Below, piece by piece: positions 25,199 through 34,723 of a DNA stretch of 64,000 bases; the stretch's first letter is position 1, and every line of letters begins with the position of its first letter. The notes under the pieces were generated by a model, which did not search any database, was not told the origin of the DNA, and saw only the letters and a list, made by a program, of their open reading frames with translations. The DNA comes from Thermoactinomyces intermedius (lineage in GTDB: Bacteria > Bacillota > Bacilli > Thermoactinomycetales > Thermoactinomycetaceae). Location: NCBI RefSeq assembly GCF_016055025.1, contig NZ_JAECVW010000002.1; one strand, 5' to 3'. Made by a program: the position numbers and the translations under genes.

Positions 25199-25231
25199 AA
25201 AAGCCGGCCTTCCTACAGGCCGGCTTTTTTC
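25199..25231. terminator. Bidirectional terminator between the GHL10 gene and leuB
   Basis: Ten-base stem AAGCCGGCCT / AGGCCGGCTT with T-runs on both strands. Confidence 0.9.
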
Positions 25232-25243
25232 ACTTTCATTTTT

Positions 25244-26353
25244 TTAATTCGCTTTGGACAACACCGGAAAACACCGCTTCAGTTCTTCCACAACCAAATC
25301 GCCAAATTCCTCCGTATCCACCGCCATCGTATCCGGTTTGGCCAAATCCGGCGTCCGGTATCCGTTGGCAAGAACGTTTCGCACGGCCTGTTCCACTGCC
25401 TCAGCCGCTTGGTGGAGACCAAACGAAAATTTCAACATCAATGCAGCGGACAATATCGTCGCCGCCGGATTGGCCACTCCCTGCCCGGCAATGTCGGGGG
25501 CGGAACCATGAACCGGTTCATACAAACCAAAGGAATCCTCACCCAGGCTGGCCGACGGTAACAAACCGATGGAACCGGAAAGAATGGCGGATTCATCACT
25601 TAAAATATCGCCAAACATGTTTTCCGTCACCAGCACATCGAAAGAAGACGGGCGCAGAATCAATTGCATGGCGCAATTGTCCACCAGCATGTGTTCCAAA
25701 GTGACATCCGGGTATTCTTCAGCCACTTTTTCAGTCACCTTCCGCCATAACCGGGAACTTTCCAGTACATTGGCTTTATCCACGGATGTCACCTTTTTCC
25801 GCCGCTTTCTGGCAATCTCAAATGCTTGCCGGACAATTCGTTCAATTTCGTATTCATGGTACACCAGCAGATCGGTGGCCACTTCGCCCTTTAACGTTTG
25901 CGAACGGGTCTTCTCTCCAAAATAAATACCGCCGGTTAATTCGCGAACCACGATGAGATCCACGTCTTTCACCACGTCGAACCGCAAGGAAGAATGGGTG
26001 TTTAACCCTTCAAACACCATGACCGGGCGCAAATTGGAAAACAAACCGAGTTCTTTTCTCAGCGTCAGCAAAGCTTTCTCCGGACGAAGTTCAGCCGGAT
26101 ACCGGTCCCATTGGGGTCCCCCGACCGCCCCGAGCAAAACCGCATCCGATTCCTTACATAATTGCAACGTTTCATCGGGGAGGGGGATGCCCACCCGGTC
26201 GATGGCCGTTCCCCCCACCAAGCTGTATTGAAATTCAAAGGTACAACCATACATCCGTTCCACTTGATGCAAAACCTTCACAGCCTCTTCGACAATCTCC
26301 GGCCCGATTCCGTCTCCCGGCAATACAGCCACTTTTTTCTTTGCTCCGCTCAT
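25244..26353 (-). CDS. leuB: 3-isopropylmalate dehydrogenase
   Basis: 369 residues. Motifs: LPGDGIGPEIVEEA at the start, RELTGGIYFGEK, and NMFGDILSDE with the C-terminal Asp pair for Mg-isocitrate-type binding. It oxidises and decarboxylates 3-isopropylmalate with NAD. It is the last gene of the ilvB-ilvN-ilvC-leuA-leuB run, 23 bases after leuA. In Bacillus leuB is followed by leuC and leuD; here a terminator follows. Confidence 0.97.
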   Translation of the reverse strand: MSGAKKKVAVLPGDGIGPEIVEEAVKVLHQVERMYGCTFEFQYSLVGGTAIDRVGIPLPDETLQLCKESDAVLLGAVGGPQWDRYPAELRPEKALLTLRKELGLFSNLRPVMVFEGLNTHSSLRFDVVKDVDLIVVRELTGGIYFGEKTRSQTLKGEVATDLLVYHEYEIERIVRQAFEIARKRRKKVTSVDKANVLESSRLWRKVTEKVAEEYPDVTLEHMLVDNCAMQLILRPSSFDVLVTENMFGDILSDESAILSGSIGLLPSASLGEDSFGLYEPVHGSAPDIAGQGVANPAATILSAALMLKFSFGLHQAAEAVEQAVRNVLANGYRTPDLAKPDTMAVDTEEFGDLVVEELKRCFPVLSKAN

Positions 26354-26376
26354 CTCTGTCCACTCCTTTTGATCCT

Positions 26377-27927
26377 TTATACCGTCGTCACTGCTTTTTT
26401 CTCGGCAGGATAATCTCCTTTGCGACGAATCAAACGGTTGATCGCATCCAGATACGCCCGGGCACTCGCCTCCAACACGTCCGTGCTCACACCTCTTCCT
26501 CTGACATAAAGCTCGCCTTGTCTCAACTGAACACTCACTTCACCCAGCGCATCTTTCCCTTGCGTCACTGAATGGATCCGATAATCCTCCAAAGACACTT
26601 TCTCTTGTGCAACCCGGTCAATGGCTTTAAAAATGGCATCCACCGACCCGTTTCCGCATGCAGCTTCAAAAAAGGTTTTGCCATCACTTTCTCTTTTGAT
26701 CTTAATGCTTGCCGTGGGAAGAGACTGATTGCCGCAGGTGACCTGCAACGATTCCATCACATAAAAGTCCTGTGCATGCACCAGTTTTTCTTCCACCAAT
26801 GCAATCAAATCATCATCGGTGATTTCTTTTTTGCGGTCGGCAAACTCTTTAAAACGTTCAAACAACGGATTGACTTGCTCCTCTTTCAGCTCAAATCCCA
26901 ATTCCACCATTTTTGTTTTGAAGGCATGGCGGCCGGAATGTTTGCCCAACACCAGACGGCTTTCATTTAACCCGACGCTTTCCGGAGTCATGATTTCATA
27001 AGTCTCGCGGTGTTTCAGCATGCCATCCTGATGAATGCCCGACTCATGGGCAAACGCATTGGTTCCCACCACCGCTTTGTTTCCCGGAACCGGCATCCCG
27101 GTCAATTTGCTTACCATCCGGCTGGTCCGGTGAATTTCTTTTAAATTGAGTGTCGTTTGCACTTGGTAATAAGCTTCTCTTGTTTTTACCGCCATGGCGA
27201 TTTCCTCCAAAGCGGCATTTCCCGCTCTTTCACCAATCCCGTTGATGGTGCATTCCACTTGGGACACACCGGCCTCAATCGCTGCCAGACTGTTGGCCAC
27301 AGCCATCCCCAAATCATCGTGGCAGTGAGCGCTCAACCGCACTTGATCCGCCCGCGGCACCCGGTTGATCACTTCGCGAAACATCTTCGCATATTCTTGC
27401 GGTGTCAGATAACCGACCGTGTCCGGCAGGTTGATCACCGTGGCCCCTGCAGAAATGGCGGTGTCCACCACTTCGCACAAAAAGTCGATTTCGGTTCTTC
27501 CCGCATCTTCTGCCGAGAACTCAATTTGTGAAAAATACTTTTTTGCATAGGTGATTGCCTCACGGATCCTGGTTTTCACCTGTTCTTTGCTCATCTGCAA
27601 CTTGTATTCCCGATGGATCGGAGAGGTTGCCAGAAATAGATGGAGATATGGGGATTCCGCCGCTTGCAACGCTTCCTTTGCAAGGTCGATGTCCCTTTTC
27701 ACCGCCCGGGACAAACTGCAGACGGAGGCATTTTTCACCACTTGCGCCACTTCTTTGACGGCATTCAGGTCACCTTTGGAGGAAGCGGCAAATCCGGCTT
27801 CAATCACATTCACCCCTAACTTTTCCAACTGAATCGCAATCTCCACTTTCTCCTGGGTGCTCAAATTGACACCCGGGGACTGCTCTCCATCGCGCAATGT
27901 CGTATCAAAAATCATGACTGTACGCAT
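26377..27927 (-). CDS. leuA: 2-isopropylmalate synthase
   Basis: 516 residues. N-terminal HMG-CoA-lyase-like TIM barrel (FDTTLRDGEQSPG, LSAHCHDDLGMAVANSLAA) and a C-terminal LeuA dimer/allosteric domain (about 390-500) that binds leucine. It condenses acetyl-CoA with 2-oxoisovalerate. The ATG follows AAAGGAGAGG. Part of the T-box-controlled operon. Confidence 0.97.
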   Translation of the reverse strand: MRTVMIFDTTLRDGEQSPGVNLSTQEKVEIAIQLEKLGVNVIEAGFAASSKGDLNAVKEVAQVVKNASVCSLSRAVKRDIDLAKEALQAAESPYLHLFLATSPIHREYKLQMSKEQVKTRIREAITYAKKYFSQIEFSAEDAGRTEIDFLCEVVDTAISAGATVINLPDTVGYLTPQEYAKMFREVINRVPRADQVRLSAHCHDDLGMAVANSLAAIEAGVSQVECTINGIGERAGNAALEEIAMAVKTREAYYQVQTTLNLKEIHRTSRMVSKLTGMPVPGNKAVVGTNAFAHESGIHQDGMLKHRETYEIMTPESVGLNESRLVLGKHSGRHAFKTKMVELGFELKEEQVNPLFERFKEFADRKKEITDDDLIALVEEKLVHAQDFYVMESLQVTCGNQSLPTASIKIKRESDGKTFFEAACGNGSVDAIFKAIDRVAQEKVSLEDYRIHSVTQGKDALGEVSVQLRQGELYVRGRGVSTDVLEASARAYLDAINRLIRRKGDYPAEKKAVTTV

Positions 27928-27953
27928 ACCCGCTTCCTCTCCTTTAAACTCAT

Positions 27954-28958
27954 TTATTGTTTCACAGGCTCAGCTTTCGTCCAGACCATCAACTTTCTCA
28001 ACTGACTACCCACTTGCTCAATCGGATGCTCTTTCCCGGCTCTTCTCAACTCTGCAAACTCTTTGCGTCCATTCTCATTCTCTTGGATCCAACGGCGGGC
28101 AAAGGTACCGTCTTGAATTTCTTTCAAGATTTCTTTCATGGCTTCCCGGCTGGGTTCTCCAACCACCCGTTTTCCGCTGACATAATCGCCGTACTCGGCT
28201 GTGTCGCTGACCGAGTAGCGCATCTGGCTCAAACCGCCTTCATACATCAAATCGACAATCAATTTCAATTCATGCAAACATTCAAAATAAGCGATTTCCG
28301 GTTGGTATCCGGCTTCCACCAGGGTTTCGAACCCGCTTTGGACCAGGCGGCTGACCCCGCCGCACAAAACGGCTTGTTCCCCGAACAGATCGGTTTCGGT
28401 TTCTTCCTTGAAGGTGGTTTCAATCACGCCGGCTTTGGTGGAACCGATACCTTTACAGTAAGCCAAGGCAATGTCTTTGGCCCTTCCGCTTGCATCCTGA
28501 TAAACCGCGATCAAGGACGGAACACCAAATCCTTCTTCAAAAACTCTCCTTAACAGATGGCCCGGCGATTTGGGGGCAACCAGGATGACATCCACCTCTT
28601 CGGGCGGAACAATTTGCTTAAAATGAATATTGAATCCGTGTGAGAACATCAATACATTTCCCGGTTGCAAATAAGGGGCAATCTGTTCTTCATACACCTT
28701 TTTCTGCAGCTCGTCGGGAATCAGCACCTGCACGACGTCGGCACGTTTGACGGCTTCATCCACCTCCAGCACTTCAAATCCGTCCGCGGCCGCCTGTTCC
28801 CAGGATTTCCCCTTCCGGAGTCCGATCACCACGTTCACTCCGCTGTCCCGCAAGTTTTGTGCCTGGGCATGCCCCTGGCTTCCGTATCCGATCACCGCCA
28901 CCGTTTTTCCTTGCAACAAAGCCAAATCCGCATCTTGTTCATAATACATTTTCGCCAT
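27954..28958 (-). CDS. ilvC: Ketol-acid reductoisomerase
   Basis: 334 residues, class I short form. The NADPH-binding motif VIGYGSQGHAQAQNLRDSG is near residue 20, followed by the all-helical knotted domain with the Mg-binding acidic residues (ETDLFGEQAVLCGG). It converts acetolactate to dihydroxyisovalerate. The ATG at 28958 follows AGGAGGAATGAAAG; the open frame upstream is discarded. Confidence 0.97.
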   Translation of the reverse strand: MAKMYYEQDADLALLQGKTVAVIGYGSQGHAQAQNLRDSGVNVVIGLRKGKSWEQAAADGFEVLEVDEAVKRADVVQVLIPDELQKKVYEEQIAPYLQPGNVLMFSHGFNIHFKQIVPPEEVDVILVAPKSPGHLLRRVFEEGFGVPSLIAVYQDASGRAKDIALAYCKGIGSTKAGVIETTFKEETETDLFGEQAVLCGGVSRLVQSGFETLVEAGYQPEIAYFECLHELKLIVDLMYEGGLSQMRYSVSDTAEYGDYVSGKRVVGEPSREAMKEILKEIQDGTFARRWIQENENGRKEFAELRRAGKEHPIEQVGSQLRKLMVWTKAEPVKQ

Positions 28959-28977
28959 TCTTTCATTCCTCCTTAAG

Positions 28978-29481
28978 TTAAAGTGAAACCATTTGGTTTT
29001 CAGACACACTGCCTCTGGAAATCGCCGTCACCCCGGTTCGGGCCACTTCCTGAATCCCGTAGGGACGAAGCAGTTCAATCACGGCTTCCAGTTTGACCGG
29101 GTCGCCCGTCACCTGGATCACCAGCGATTGCCGGCCGACGTCCACGATATTGGCCCGAAAAGGTTCGATCACGCCGGTGATCTCGGCTCTGACCGACGGC
29201 GGTGCCGCCACTTTGATCAGGAGAAGTTCCCGTTCGACCGACTGGTCTTTTTCCAACTGCTCCACTTGGATCACGTCGATCAATTTGTTTAATTGTTTCG
29301 AAATTTGCGCAATGGTCGACGGGTTTCCCCTCGTGACGATCACCATGCGGGAGTAGGCCGGGTTTTCAGTCTCCCCCACACTGATGCTTTCAATGTTGAA
29401 GTTCCTCTGCCCGATCATACTGGCCACTCGCGCCAAGACCCGGGGTTGATTGTTGACCAACACGGATAAAACTCTTCTCAT
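28978..29481 (-). CDS. ilvN: Acetolactate synthase small (regulatory) subunit
   Basis: 167 residues: an N-terminal ACT domain (LSVLVNNQPRVLARVASMIGQR) and a C-terminal ACT-like half (IVDVGRQSLVIQVTGD). It confers valine feedback on the catalytic subunit. Its ATG overlaps the ilvB stop by ATGA, giving translational coupling that suits a stoichiometric partner. Confidence 0.97.
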   Translation of the reverse strand: MRRVLSVLVNNQPRVLARVASMIGQRNFNIESISVGETENPAYSRMVIVTRGNPSTIAQISKQLNKLIDVIQVEQLEKDQSVERELLLIKVAAPPSVRAEITGVIEPFRANIVDVGRQSLVIQVTGDPVKLEAVIELLRPYGIQEVARTGVTAISRGSVSENQMVSL

Positions 29482-31217
29482 CTCAACTCATCTCCCATCA
29501 CCATCTCATCCAGACTCGATCCCGGAGCCACCATCGGATAAACATTTTCCCCCGCTTCGACCCAGAAATCGACCAACGCCGGTCCGGGATGGTTCAGGGC
29601 CTCTTTCCAGGCGGAGACGGCTTCTTCCCTGGTTTTGGCCCGCCAGGCCTTGATTCCGTAAGCATCCGCCAGTTTGACAAAGTCCGGACCGCCCGAAAGG
29701 TCAACATCGCAATAACGTTGCTCATAAAACACTTCCTGCCATTGCCGGACCATCCCCAAACACTGATTGTTGATGATGGCGATTTTCACCGGAAGATTCA
29801 AAAGGGGAAGAAGCGCCAGTTCCTGGGAGGTCATTTGAAATCCCCCGTCACCCGTCACGGCGATCACCGGGCGGTCCGGCACCCCCAATTGGGCCCCGAT
29901 GGCTGCCGGAAAACCGAATCCCATCGTGCCAAGACCGCCCGAACTCAGCAGCGAGCGGGGATGGTGGAACCGGTAAAACTGTGCAACCCACATTTGATGT
30001 TGTCCCACATCCGTGGTAATGATCGCTTCCCCTTTGGTCGATCGGTAAATTTCTTCAATCACCCACTGGGGTTTTAATGAACGGCCGTCGTCGCGATAAG
30101 TCAACGGATATTCTTTCTTCCAAAAATTCAACTGCTCCATCCACGCTTTTGAATCGCTCCGCGGCACTTTTCGGTTCACCTGTTGCAAAACGGTTTTGAC
30201 ATCTCCGACCAGCGGGATCCATGTCTCCACATTTTTTCCGATCTCCGCCGGATCGATGTCGATATGCACGATTTTGGCCCGTTTTGCAAATGTGTCGATG
30301 CGCCCCATGGTGACCCGGTCATCAAAACGAACACCGATGCCGATCAGCAAATCACACTCCAACAAAGCATGATTGGCGGTGTACGTTCCATGCATCCCCG
30401 GCATTCCCAACCAATACGGATGAGTGCCGGGAAATCCCCCGATTCCCATCAAGGTTGTGGTCACCGGAATCTCCGCTTTCTCAGCTAACTCTCTCAACTC
30501 GTCGGCCGCACCGGATGTCACCACGCCACCTCCGGCCAAAATTAATGGTTTCCCGGCTTCGGAAATGGCATCGTAAAGTTGCTCAATCCGGGCTTGCTCA
30601 GGCTCTTCAGGAATTTTTAAACCGGGGATGTTGACTTCTTCCGGATAGGAAAACGTTGTTTTCGCATTGGAAACGTCCTTCGGAATGTCAATCAGCACCG
30701 GTCCGGGGCGCCCCGTTGTGGCAATTTTGAACGCCTCTTTCACGATTCTCGGCAATTGGGAAACATCCCGGACCAAATAGTTATGCTTGGTGATCGGCAT
30801 CGTGATTCCCGTAATGTCTGCTTCCTGGAAAGCATCCGTCCCCAGCAAATCCTGGGCCACATTCCCTGTGATGCAAACCAAAGGAACGGAATCCATCATG
30901 GCTGTTGCAATGCCTGTGACAAGGTTGGTTGCACCCGGTCCCGATGTGGCAATGACCACCCCGGGCTTTCCGGTTGCTCGCGCGTATCCGTCAGCGGCAT
31001 GAATGGCTCCTTGCTCGTGGCGAGCGAGCAGATGTTGAACTTTTTCGTGATATAACGTGTCATAGATCGGCAGTACTGCTCCGCCCGGATAACCGAATAT
31101 CACCTCTACTCCTTCCCGGATCAAACTGCGAAGCAAAATCTCGGATCCAGTCAGTTCCCTCTTCTCTGCTTCTGACTCAACTGCCTCCATCGTTCTGGTT
31201 TCCACTTGGGGAGCCAA
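29478..31217 (-). CDS. ilvB: Acetolactate synthase large subunit
   Basis: 579 residues, a ThDP enzyme: N-terminal pyrimidine-binding domain (YPGGAVLPIYDTL, RHEQGAIHAADGYARA with the catalytic Glu), FAD/central domain, and the ThDP motif GDGGFQMTSQEL...NNQ near 440-470. TTG 31217 is chosen because AAGGAGG lies 8 bases upstream; the frame upstream overlaps the T-box. First gene of the branched-chain operon. Confidence 0.96.
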   Translation of the reverse strand: MAPQVETRTMEAVESEAEKRELTGSEILLRSLIREGVEVIFGYPGGAVLPIYDTLYHEKVQHLLARHEQGAIHAADGYARATGKPGVVIATSGPGATNLVTGIATAMMDSVPLVCITGNVAQDLLGTDAFQEADITGITMPITKHNYLVRDVSQLPRIVKEAFKIATTGRPGPVLIDIPKDVSNAKTTFSYPEEVNIPGLKIPEEPEQARIEQLYDAISEAGKPLILAGGGVVTSGAADELRELAEKAEIPVTTTLMGIGGFPGTHPYWLGMPGMHGTYTANHALLECDLLIGIGVRFDDRVTMGRIDTFAKRAKIVHIDIDPAEIGKNVETWIPLVGDVKTVLQQVNRKVPRSDSKAWMEQLNFWKKEYPLTYRDDGRSLKPQWVIEEIYRSTKGEAIITTDVGQHQMWVAQFYRFHHPRSLLSSGGLGTMGFGFPAAIGAQLGVPDRPVIAVTGDGGFQMTSQELALLPLLNLPVKIAIINNQCLGMVRQWQEVFYEQRYCDVDLSGGPDFVKLADAYGIKAWRAKTREEAVSAWKEALNHPGPALVDFWVEAGENVYPMVAPGSSLDEMVMGDELR

Positions 31218-31244
31218 CTCTTGTTCCTCCTTTTTGGATGTAAA

Positions 31245-31560
31245 TAAAAAAACCCGATTCACCCCACACGACAAGTGCATGCCGTCATTGGGACGAATCA
31301 GGTTCGTGGTACCACCCAATTTTACCGACTTTTCGCAAAGCCGGTCTCAATGGGTACAGACAAGACACTTGGCCTGTACCCTGTCGATAACGGGACAACC
31401 GGGAATGTACTACTCGATGCAAACGCATTGCATCTTTGGCCACCCGACTCCGAGGTGAGAGAATCATAAGCTCATGGTTCCGGTCTCAGCAAAATCCGGA
31501 CTCTCTGTAACTCACTCGCTTATGTTCATTCCTCTTCATCGTCTCAATATACTGAATTAT
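31245..31560 (-). promoter_or_regulatory. T-box riboswitch, Leu specifier, upstream of ilvB
   Basis: On the minus strand: the T-box core TTGGGTGGTACCACGAACC (about 31299-31318); a stem I with CATAAGC / GCTTATG, an AGAGAG bulge and CCGG hairpin; and the specifier loop ATTCTCTCA closed by GAGG / CCTC. By alignment to the Phe leader the specifier is CTC (31457-31459) followed by A, decoding Leu. Terminator arms AACCTGATTC / GAATCGGGTT are followed by TTTTTTT. It explains most of the 585-base gap between ilvB and ilvD. Confidence 0.93.
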
Positions 31561-31665
31561 CAGGCTTGTTGTTGTTTTAAAACAGCCGCTTGAAAAACGG
31601 CAGAAATTCAAGAAACATCAGCAATGAAGTTTTTTGAGAATTACAATTTCGACTATTTAGATGCT

Positions 31666-31695
31666 ATTATAATCACCCTCTTCACAGGGTGTCAA
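31666..31695 (-). promoter_or_regulatory. Strong sigma-A promoter of the ilvB operon
   Basis: Consensus -35 TTGACA (31690-31695), 18-base spacer, consensus -10 TATAAT (31666-31671). Transcription would start near 31659, giving a leader of about 440 bases. Confidence 0.85.
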
Positions 31696-31744
31696 CCGGT
31701 TTTTCCGGGAAATTTCATTACAAATTTGTAATCGTTTGCAAATT

Positions 31745-31789
31745 TTTTAAATAAGTTGAATCACTTCTTTTTTCAGAAAGTGATTCAAC
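31745..31789 (-). terminator. Hairpin downstream of ilvD
   Basis: Twelve-base stem GTTGAATCACTT / AAGTGATTCAAC, followed on the minus strand by a T/A-rich stretch (TTATTTAAAAAA). The T-run is imperfect. It insulates ilvD from the ilvB promoter. Confidence 0.65.
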
Positions 31790-31802
31790 CCGTTAAAAAT
31801 TC

Positions 31803-33473
31803 CTATACTTTTTTTAAAACGGCCCCGGTGTTGGCCGATGTCACCATATGGGCGTAACGCCTTAAAAAACGTCCCTCCACTTCGATGGAAGGTACTTTCC
31901 ATGCCGCTTTCCTTTTTTCCATCTCCTCATCGGAAATCAAAAGCTCCAGCGTTCCCCGATCCAAATCAATTTCAATTTCATCCCCCGGCTCAACCCATCC
32001 GATGGGGCCTCCTTCTGCCGCCTCGGGGGAAATATGACCGATGCAAATTCCCCTTGTCGCCCCGGAAAAACGGCCGTCGGTGATCAACGCCACTTCTTTT
32101 CCGAGCCCCATTCCCATGATGGCGGAAGTCGGGGACAACATTTCCGGCATGCCCGGGCCGCCTTTGGGTCCTTCATACCGGATGACCACAACATGTCCGG
32201 GCTTCACTTTTCCCATGGCAATTCCGGCAATGGCCGAATCCTGGGAATCAAACACAATGGCTTTTCCCTTAAACCGGCGAATGGAAGGATCCACCGCCCC
32301 GGTTTTAATCACTGCACCGTCGGGAGCCAGGTTTCCGTATAAAATTTGCAGTCCTCCCGTTTCACTGTATGGATTGTCAATCGATCGAATGACCGCACGG
32401 TCTTTGACTTTTGCTTCTGCAATATTTTCGCCCAGCGTTTTCAAGGTCACCGTCGGACGGTCCAGATTCAGCAATCCCCCGATTTGGCTCAACTCATGAA
32501 GAATGGCCGAAATGCCTCCCGCCCGGTCCACATCTTCCATATGCCAATTTCCCGCCGGGCTGACTTTACATAAGTACGGGACTTTTTTCGAAAGTTCATT
32601 GATGGACTCCAGCGGATAATCAATTCCGGCTTCGTGCGCAATCGCCATGGTATGAAGGATCGTATTGGTGGAACCTCCCATGGCCATGTCCAACACCAGG
32701 GCATTATCCACCGCTTCCTTGGTGACAATGTCCCGCGGCTTCAGGTCTGCTTCGATTAAACGGAGAATTTGCCGGGCCGCTTTTCGCGCCAATTCATTTC
32801 GTTCCTCCGTGCCGGCAAGGATGCTTCCGTTTCCCGGCAAAGCCAACCCCAAAGCTTCCGCCAGACAGTTCATCGAATTGGCCGTAAACATCCCGGAACA
32901 AGACCCGCAGCTCGGGCATCCAAACTGTTCCAACGTTTGCAATTCCCGCTCGTCCATTTTTCCGGCGTGGTAAGCCCCCACTCCTTCAAAAACCGAAACC
33001 AGATCCACTTTTTCTCCCTGCGGCGTCACCCCGGCCCGCATCGGTCCGCCGCTGACGAATATGGTTGGGATGTTCACCCTTAACGCCCCCATCATCATGC
33101 CGGGCGTAATTTTGTCACAATTGGGAATACAAATGAGACCGTCAAACCAATGGGCCAACGCCACCGTCTCCACCGAATCGGCAATGATTTCCCGGCTGGG
33201 CAGCGAGTAACGCATGCCGATATGCCCCATGGCAATGCCGTCATCCACACCGATCGCATTAAATTCAAAAGGAACTCCGCCCGCCTCCCGGACGGCTTCT
33301 TTCACCACTTCGGCAAATTTATTTAAATGCATATGCCCCGGAATGATTTCAACAAATGAATTGCATATGCCGATAAAAGGCTTGTCAAAATCTTCATCTT
33401 TCAAACCGGCAGCCCGCAACAATGCGCGGTGCGGCGCCCGGTCGATGCCTTTTTTAATTTTGTCACTTCGCAT
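31803..33473 (-). CDS. ilvD: Dihydroxy-acid dehydratase
   Basis: 556 residues, an Fe-S lyase. Cysteines in GICNSF, IPNCDKITPGM and GCPSCGSCSGMFTANSMN fit the [2Fe-2S] site of the family. It dehydrates dihydroxyisovalerate and dihydroxymethylvalerate to the keto acids. ATG 33473 follows GGGGG; the longer frame is discarded. It lies upstream of, and on the same strand as, the ilvB operon but with its own terminator. Confidence 0.96.
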   Translation of the reverse strand: MRSDKIKKGIDRAPHRALLRAAGLKDEDFDKPFIGICNSFVEIIPGHMHLNKFAEVVKEAVREAGGVPFEFNAIGVDDGIAMGHIGMRYSLPSREIIADSVETVALAHWFDGLICIPNCDKITPGMMMGALRVNIPTIFVSGGPMRAGVTPQGEKVDLVSVFEGVGAYHAGKMDERELQTLEQFGCPSCGSCSGMFTANSMNCLAEALGLALPGNGSILAGTEERNELARKAARQILRLIEADLKPRDIVTKEAVDNALVLDMAMGGSTNTILHTMAIAHEAGIDYPLESINELSKKVPYLCKVSPAGNWHMEDVDRAGGISAILHELSQIGGLLNLDRPTVTLKTLGENIAEAKVKDRAVIRSIDNPYSETGGLQILYGNLAPDGAVIKTGAVDPSIRRFKGKAIVFDSQDSAIAGIAMGKVKPGHVVVIRYEGPKGGPGMPEMLSPTSAIMGMGLGKEVALITDGRFSGATRGICIGHISPEAAEGGPIGWVEPGDEIEIDLDRGTLELLISDEEMEKRKAAWKVPSIEVEGRFLRRYAHMVTSANTGAVLKKV

Positions 33474-33575
33474 TGTTATCCCCCTTTTTTGATTTTTCAT
33501 ATCAGTTTATAACAAAACGGGACGGTTGTCACGAATAAAAAAGAACGAAAAAAACAAAAACAACAGAAATTTATG

Positions 33576-33605
33576 TTGTAAAATTGAAAGAGAATGGTTT
33601 ATAAT
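33576..33605 (+). promoter_or_regulatory. Candidate sigma-A promoter of the MarR gene
   Basis: TTGTAA (33576-33581), 18-base spacer, TATAAT (33600-33605), about 55 bases upstream of the start codon. Confidence 0.6.
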
Positions 33606-33662
33606 CATGACTAATATTTCACTTCATAAAACAAAATGGGGAATCCGAAGAAGGAGAAAGTG

Positions 33663-34076
33663 ATGTTGGACAGAATTGAAATGTCAATGGAATTGGAACA
33701 AGTGTTTCGCCTCATTTTACGGCAAATCCGTAAAGATTTAACGGAAATTTGGGGAGATCAAATTAACGGGGCTGAATTCGGCGTGCTCAAAAAACTCAAT
33801 AAAAGCCCTCAAATCATTACCGCGCTGGCACAGGAATTTGATGTGTCCGTCAGCCACATCACTCATGTGGCGGATCAGTTGGAGAAAAAAAATCTGGTGT
33901 ACCGGCAACGGTCCCAATTGGACAAACGCGTGGTCGAACTGCATCTGACCGATCAAGGCAAGGAACTGATTCAAAAACTTGCCGACCAAAAATCCGAATA
34001 CTTTCGGAAAAAATTTGAAAACTTGTCCACGGAAGAGTTGCAAACCTTGCTTTCCCTGTTGCAGAAAGTCATTTAA
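33663..34076 (+). CDS. MarR-family transcriptional regulator
   Basis: 137 residues with the winged helix: recognition region ITALAQEFDVSVSHITHVADQL and wing RQRSQLDKRVVELHLTDQGKEL. ATG 33663 is chosen because AGAAGGAG lies 6 bases upstream. No obvious target gene is adjacent: ilvD is divergent and rplT converges. A role for the ligand or target cannot be read. Confidence 0.9.
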   Translation: MLDRIEMSMELEQVFRLILRQIRKDLTEIWGDQINGAEFGVLKKLNKSPQIITALAQEFDVSVSHITHVADQLEKKNLVYRQRSQLDKRVVELHLTDQGKELIQKLADQKSEYFRKKFENLSTEELQTLLSLLQKVI

Positions 34077-34104
34077 AAAACCCCCGGATGCCGGGGGTTT
34101 TCTC
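34076..34104. terminator. Bidirectional terminator between the MarR gene and rplT
   Basis: Stem AAACCCCCGG / CCGGGGGTTT with a three-base ATG loop; T-runs on both strands. Confidence 0.9.
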
Positions 34105-34118
34105 CATCGATCGGTCCA

Positions 34119-34472
34119 TTATTTTGCTTTTTTGGCAACATTGACCAATTCGGCAAACGCTTTTTGGTCCGTCACGGCCAATTCCGCAAGAACTTTCCGG
34201 TTGATGTCCACGCCTGCCACTTTCAGGCCATGGATGAATTTGTTATAAGACATGCCGTTCATGCGTGCGGCCGCATTAATGCGTGTAATCCACAATTTGC
34301 GGAAATCACGCTTACGTTGGCGGCGGTCACGGTATGCATACATCAACGATTTCATGACTTGTTGTTTTGCCGTACGGAACAACGCATGTTTGGAACCAAA
34401 ATAACCTCTAGCCAATTTCAGTACCTTTTTGCGACGTGCACGCGTCACGGTACCACCTTTCACTCTTGCCAC
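34119..34472 (-). CDS. rplT: 50S ribosomal protein L20
   Basis: 117 residues, full length (MARVKGGTVTRARRKKVLKL, TRINAAARMNGMSYNKFI). It binds 23S rRNA early in 50S assembly and, in Bacillus, binds its own leader to repress the operon. GTG start behind GGAGGGA. Last gene of infC-rpmI-rplT. Confidence 0.98.
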   Translation of the reverse strand: MARVKGGTVTRARRKKVLKLARGYFGSKHALFRTAKQQVMKSLMYAYRDRRQRKRDFRKLWITRINAAARMNGMSYNKFIHGLKVAGVDINRKVLAELAVTDQKAFAELVNVAKKAK

Positions 34473-34510
34473 AATAAATCCCTCCTGAAGTCTCTTTCTT
34501 TAGGCGTTTC

Positions 34511-34708
34511 TTACAGATAGGAAATCAACTGTCTGATCCGTTTTTCATCACCGGAGTGCATGATTGCACTTTTACGCAATTTGCGTTTGCGCTTCGGGCT
34601 TTTTGCCTCGAACAAGTGGCTTGTATACGCATGGGAGCGTTTCACTTTGCCGGTTCCGGTTTTCTTAAAGCGCTTTGCCGCAGCTTTTTTGGTTTTCATT
34701 TTTGGCAT
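34511..34708 (-). CDS. rpmI: 50S ribosomal protein L35
   Basis: 65 residues, highly basic (MPKMKTKKAAAKRFKKTGTG). Structural component of the large subunit. Standard position between infC and rplT. Codons within it contain an AAGCGCTT string that matches the iol operator core by chance. Confidence 0.98.
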   Translation of the reverse strand: MPKMKTKKAAAKRFKKTGTGKVKRSHAYTSHLFEAKSPKRKRKLRKSAIMHSGDEKRIRQLISYL

Positions 34709-34723
34709 AACATTGTCCTCCTT

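Noticed and set aside
29478..31319. Longer ilvB start near 31319
   Set aside because: It would translate the T-box core and terminator; the TTG at 31217 has AAGGAGG.
34664..34676. AAGCGCTT palindrome
   Set aside because: Lies inside rpmI codons for Lys-Arg-Phe and lacks the flanking TTAAC; a chance match to the iol operator core.
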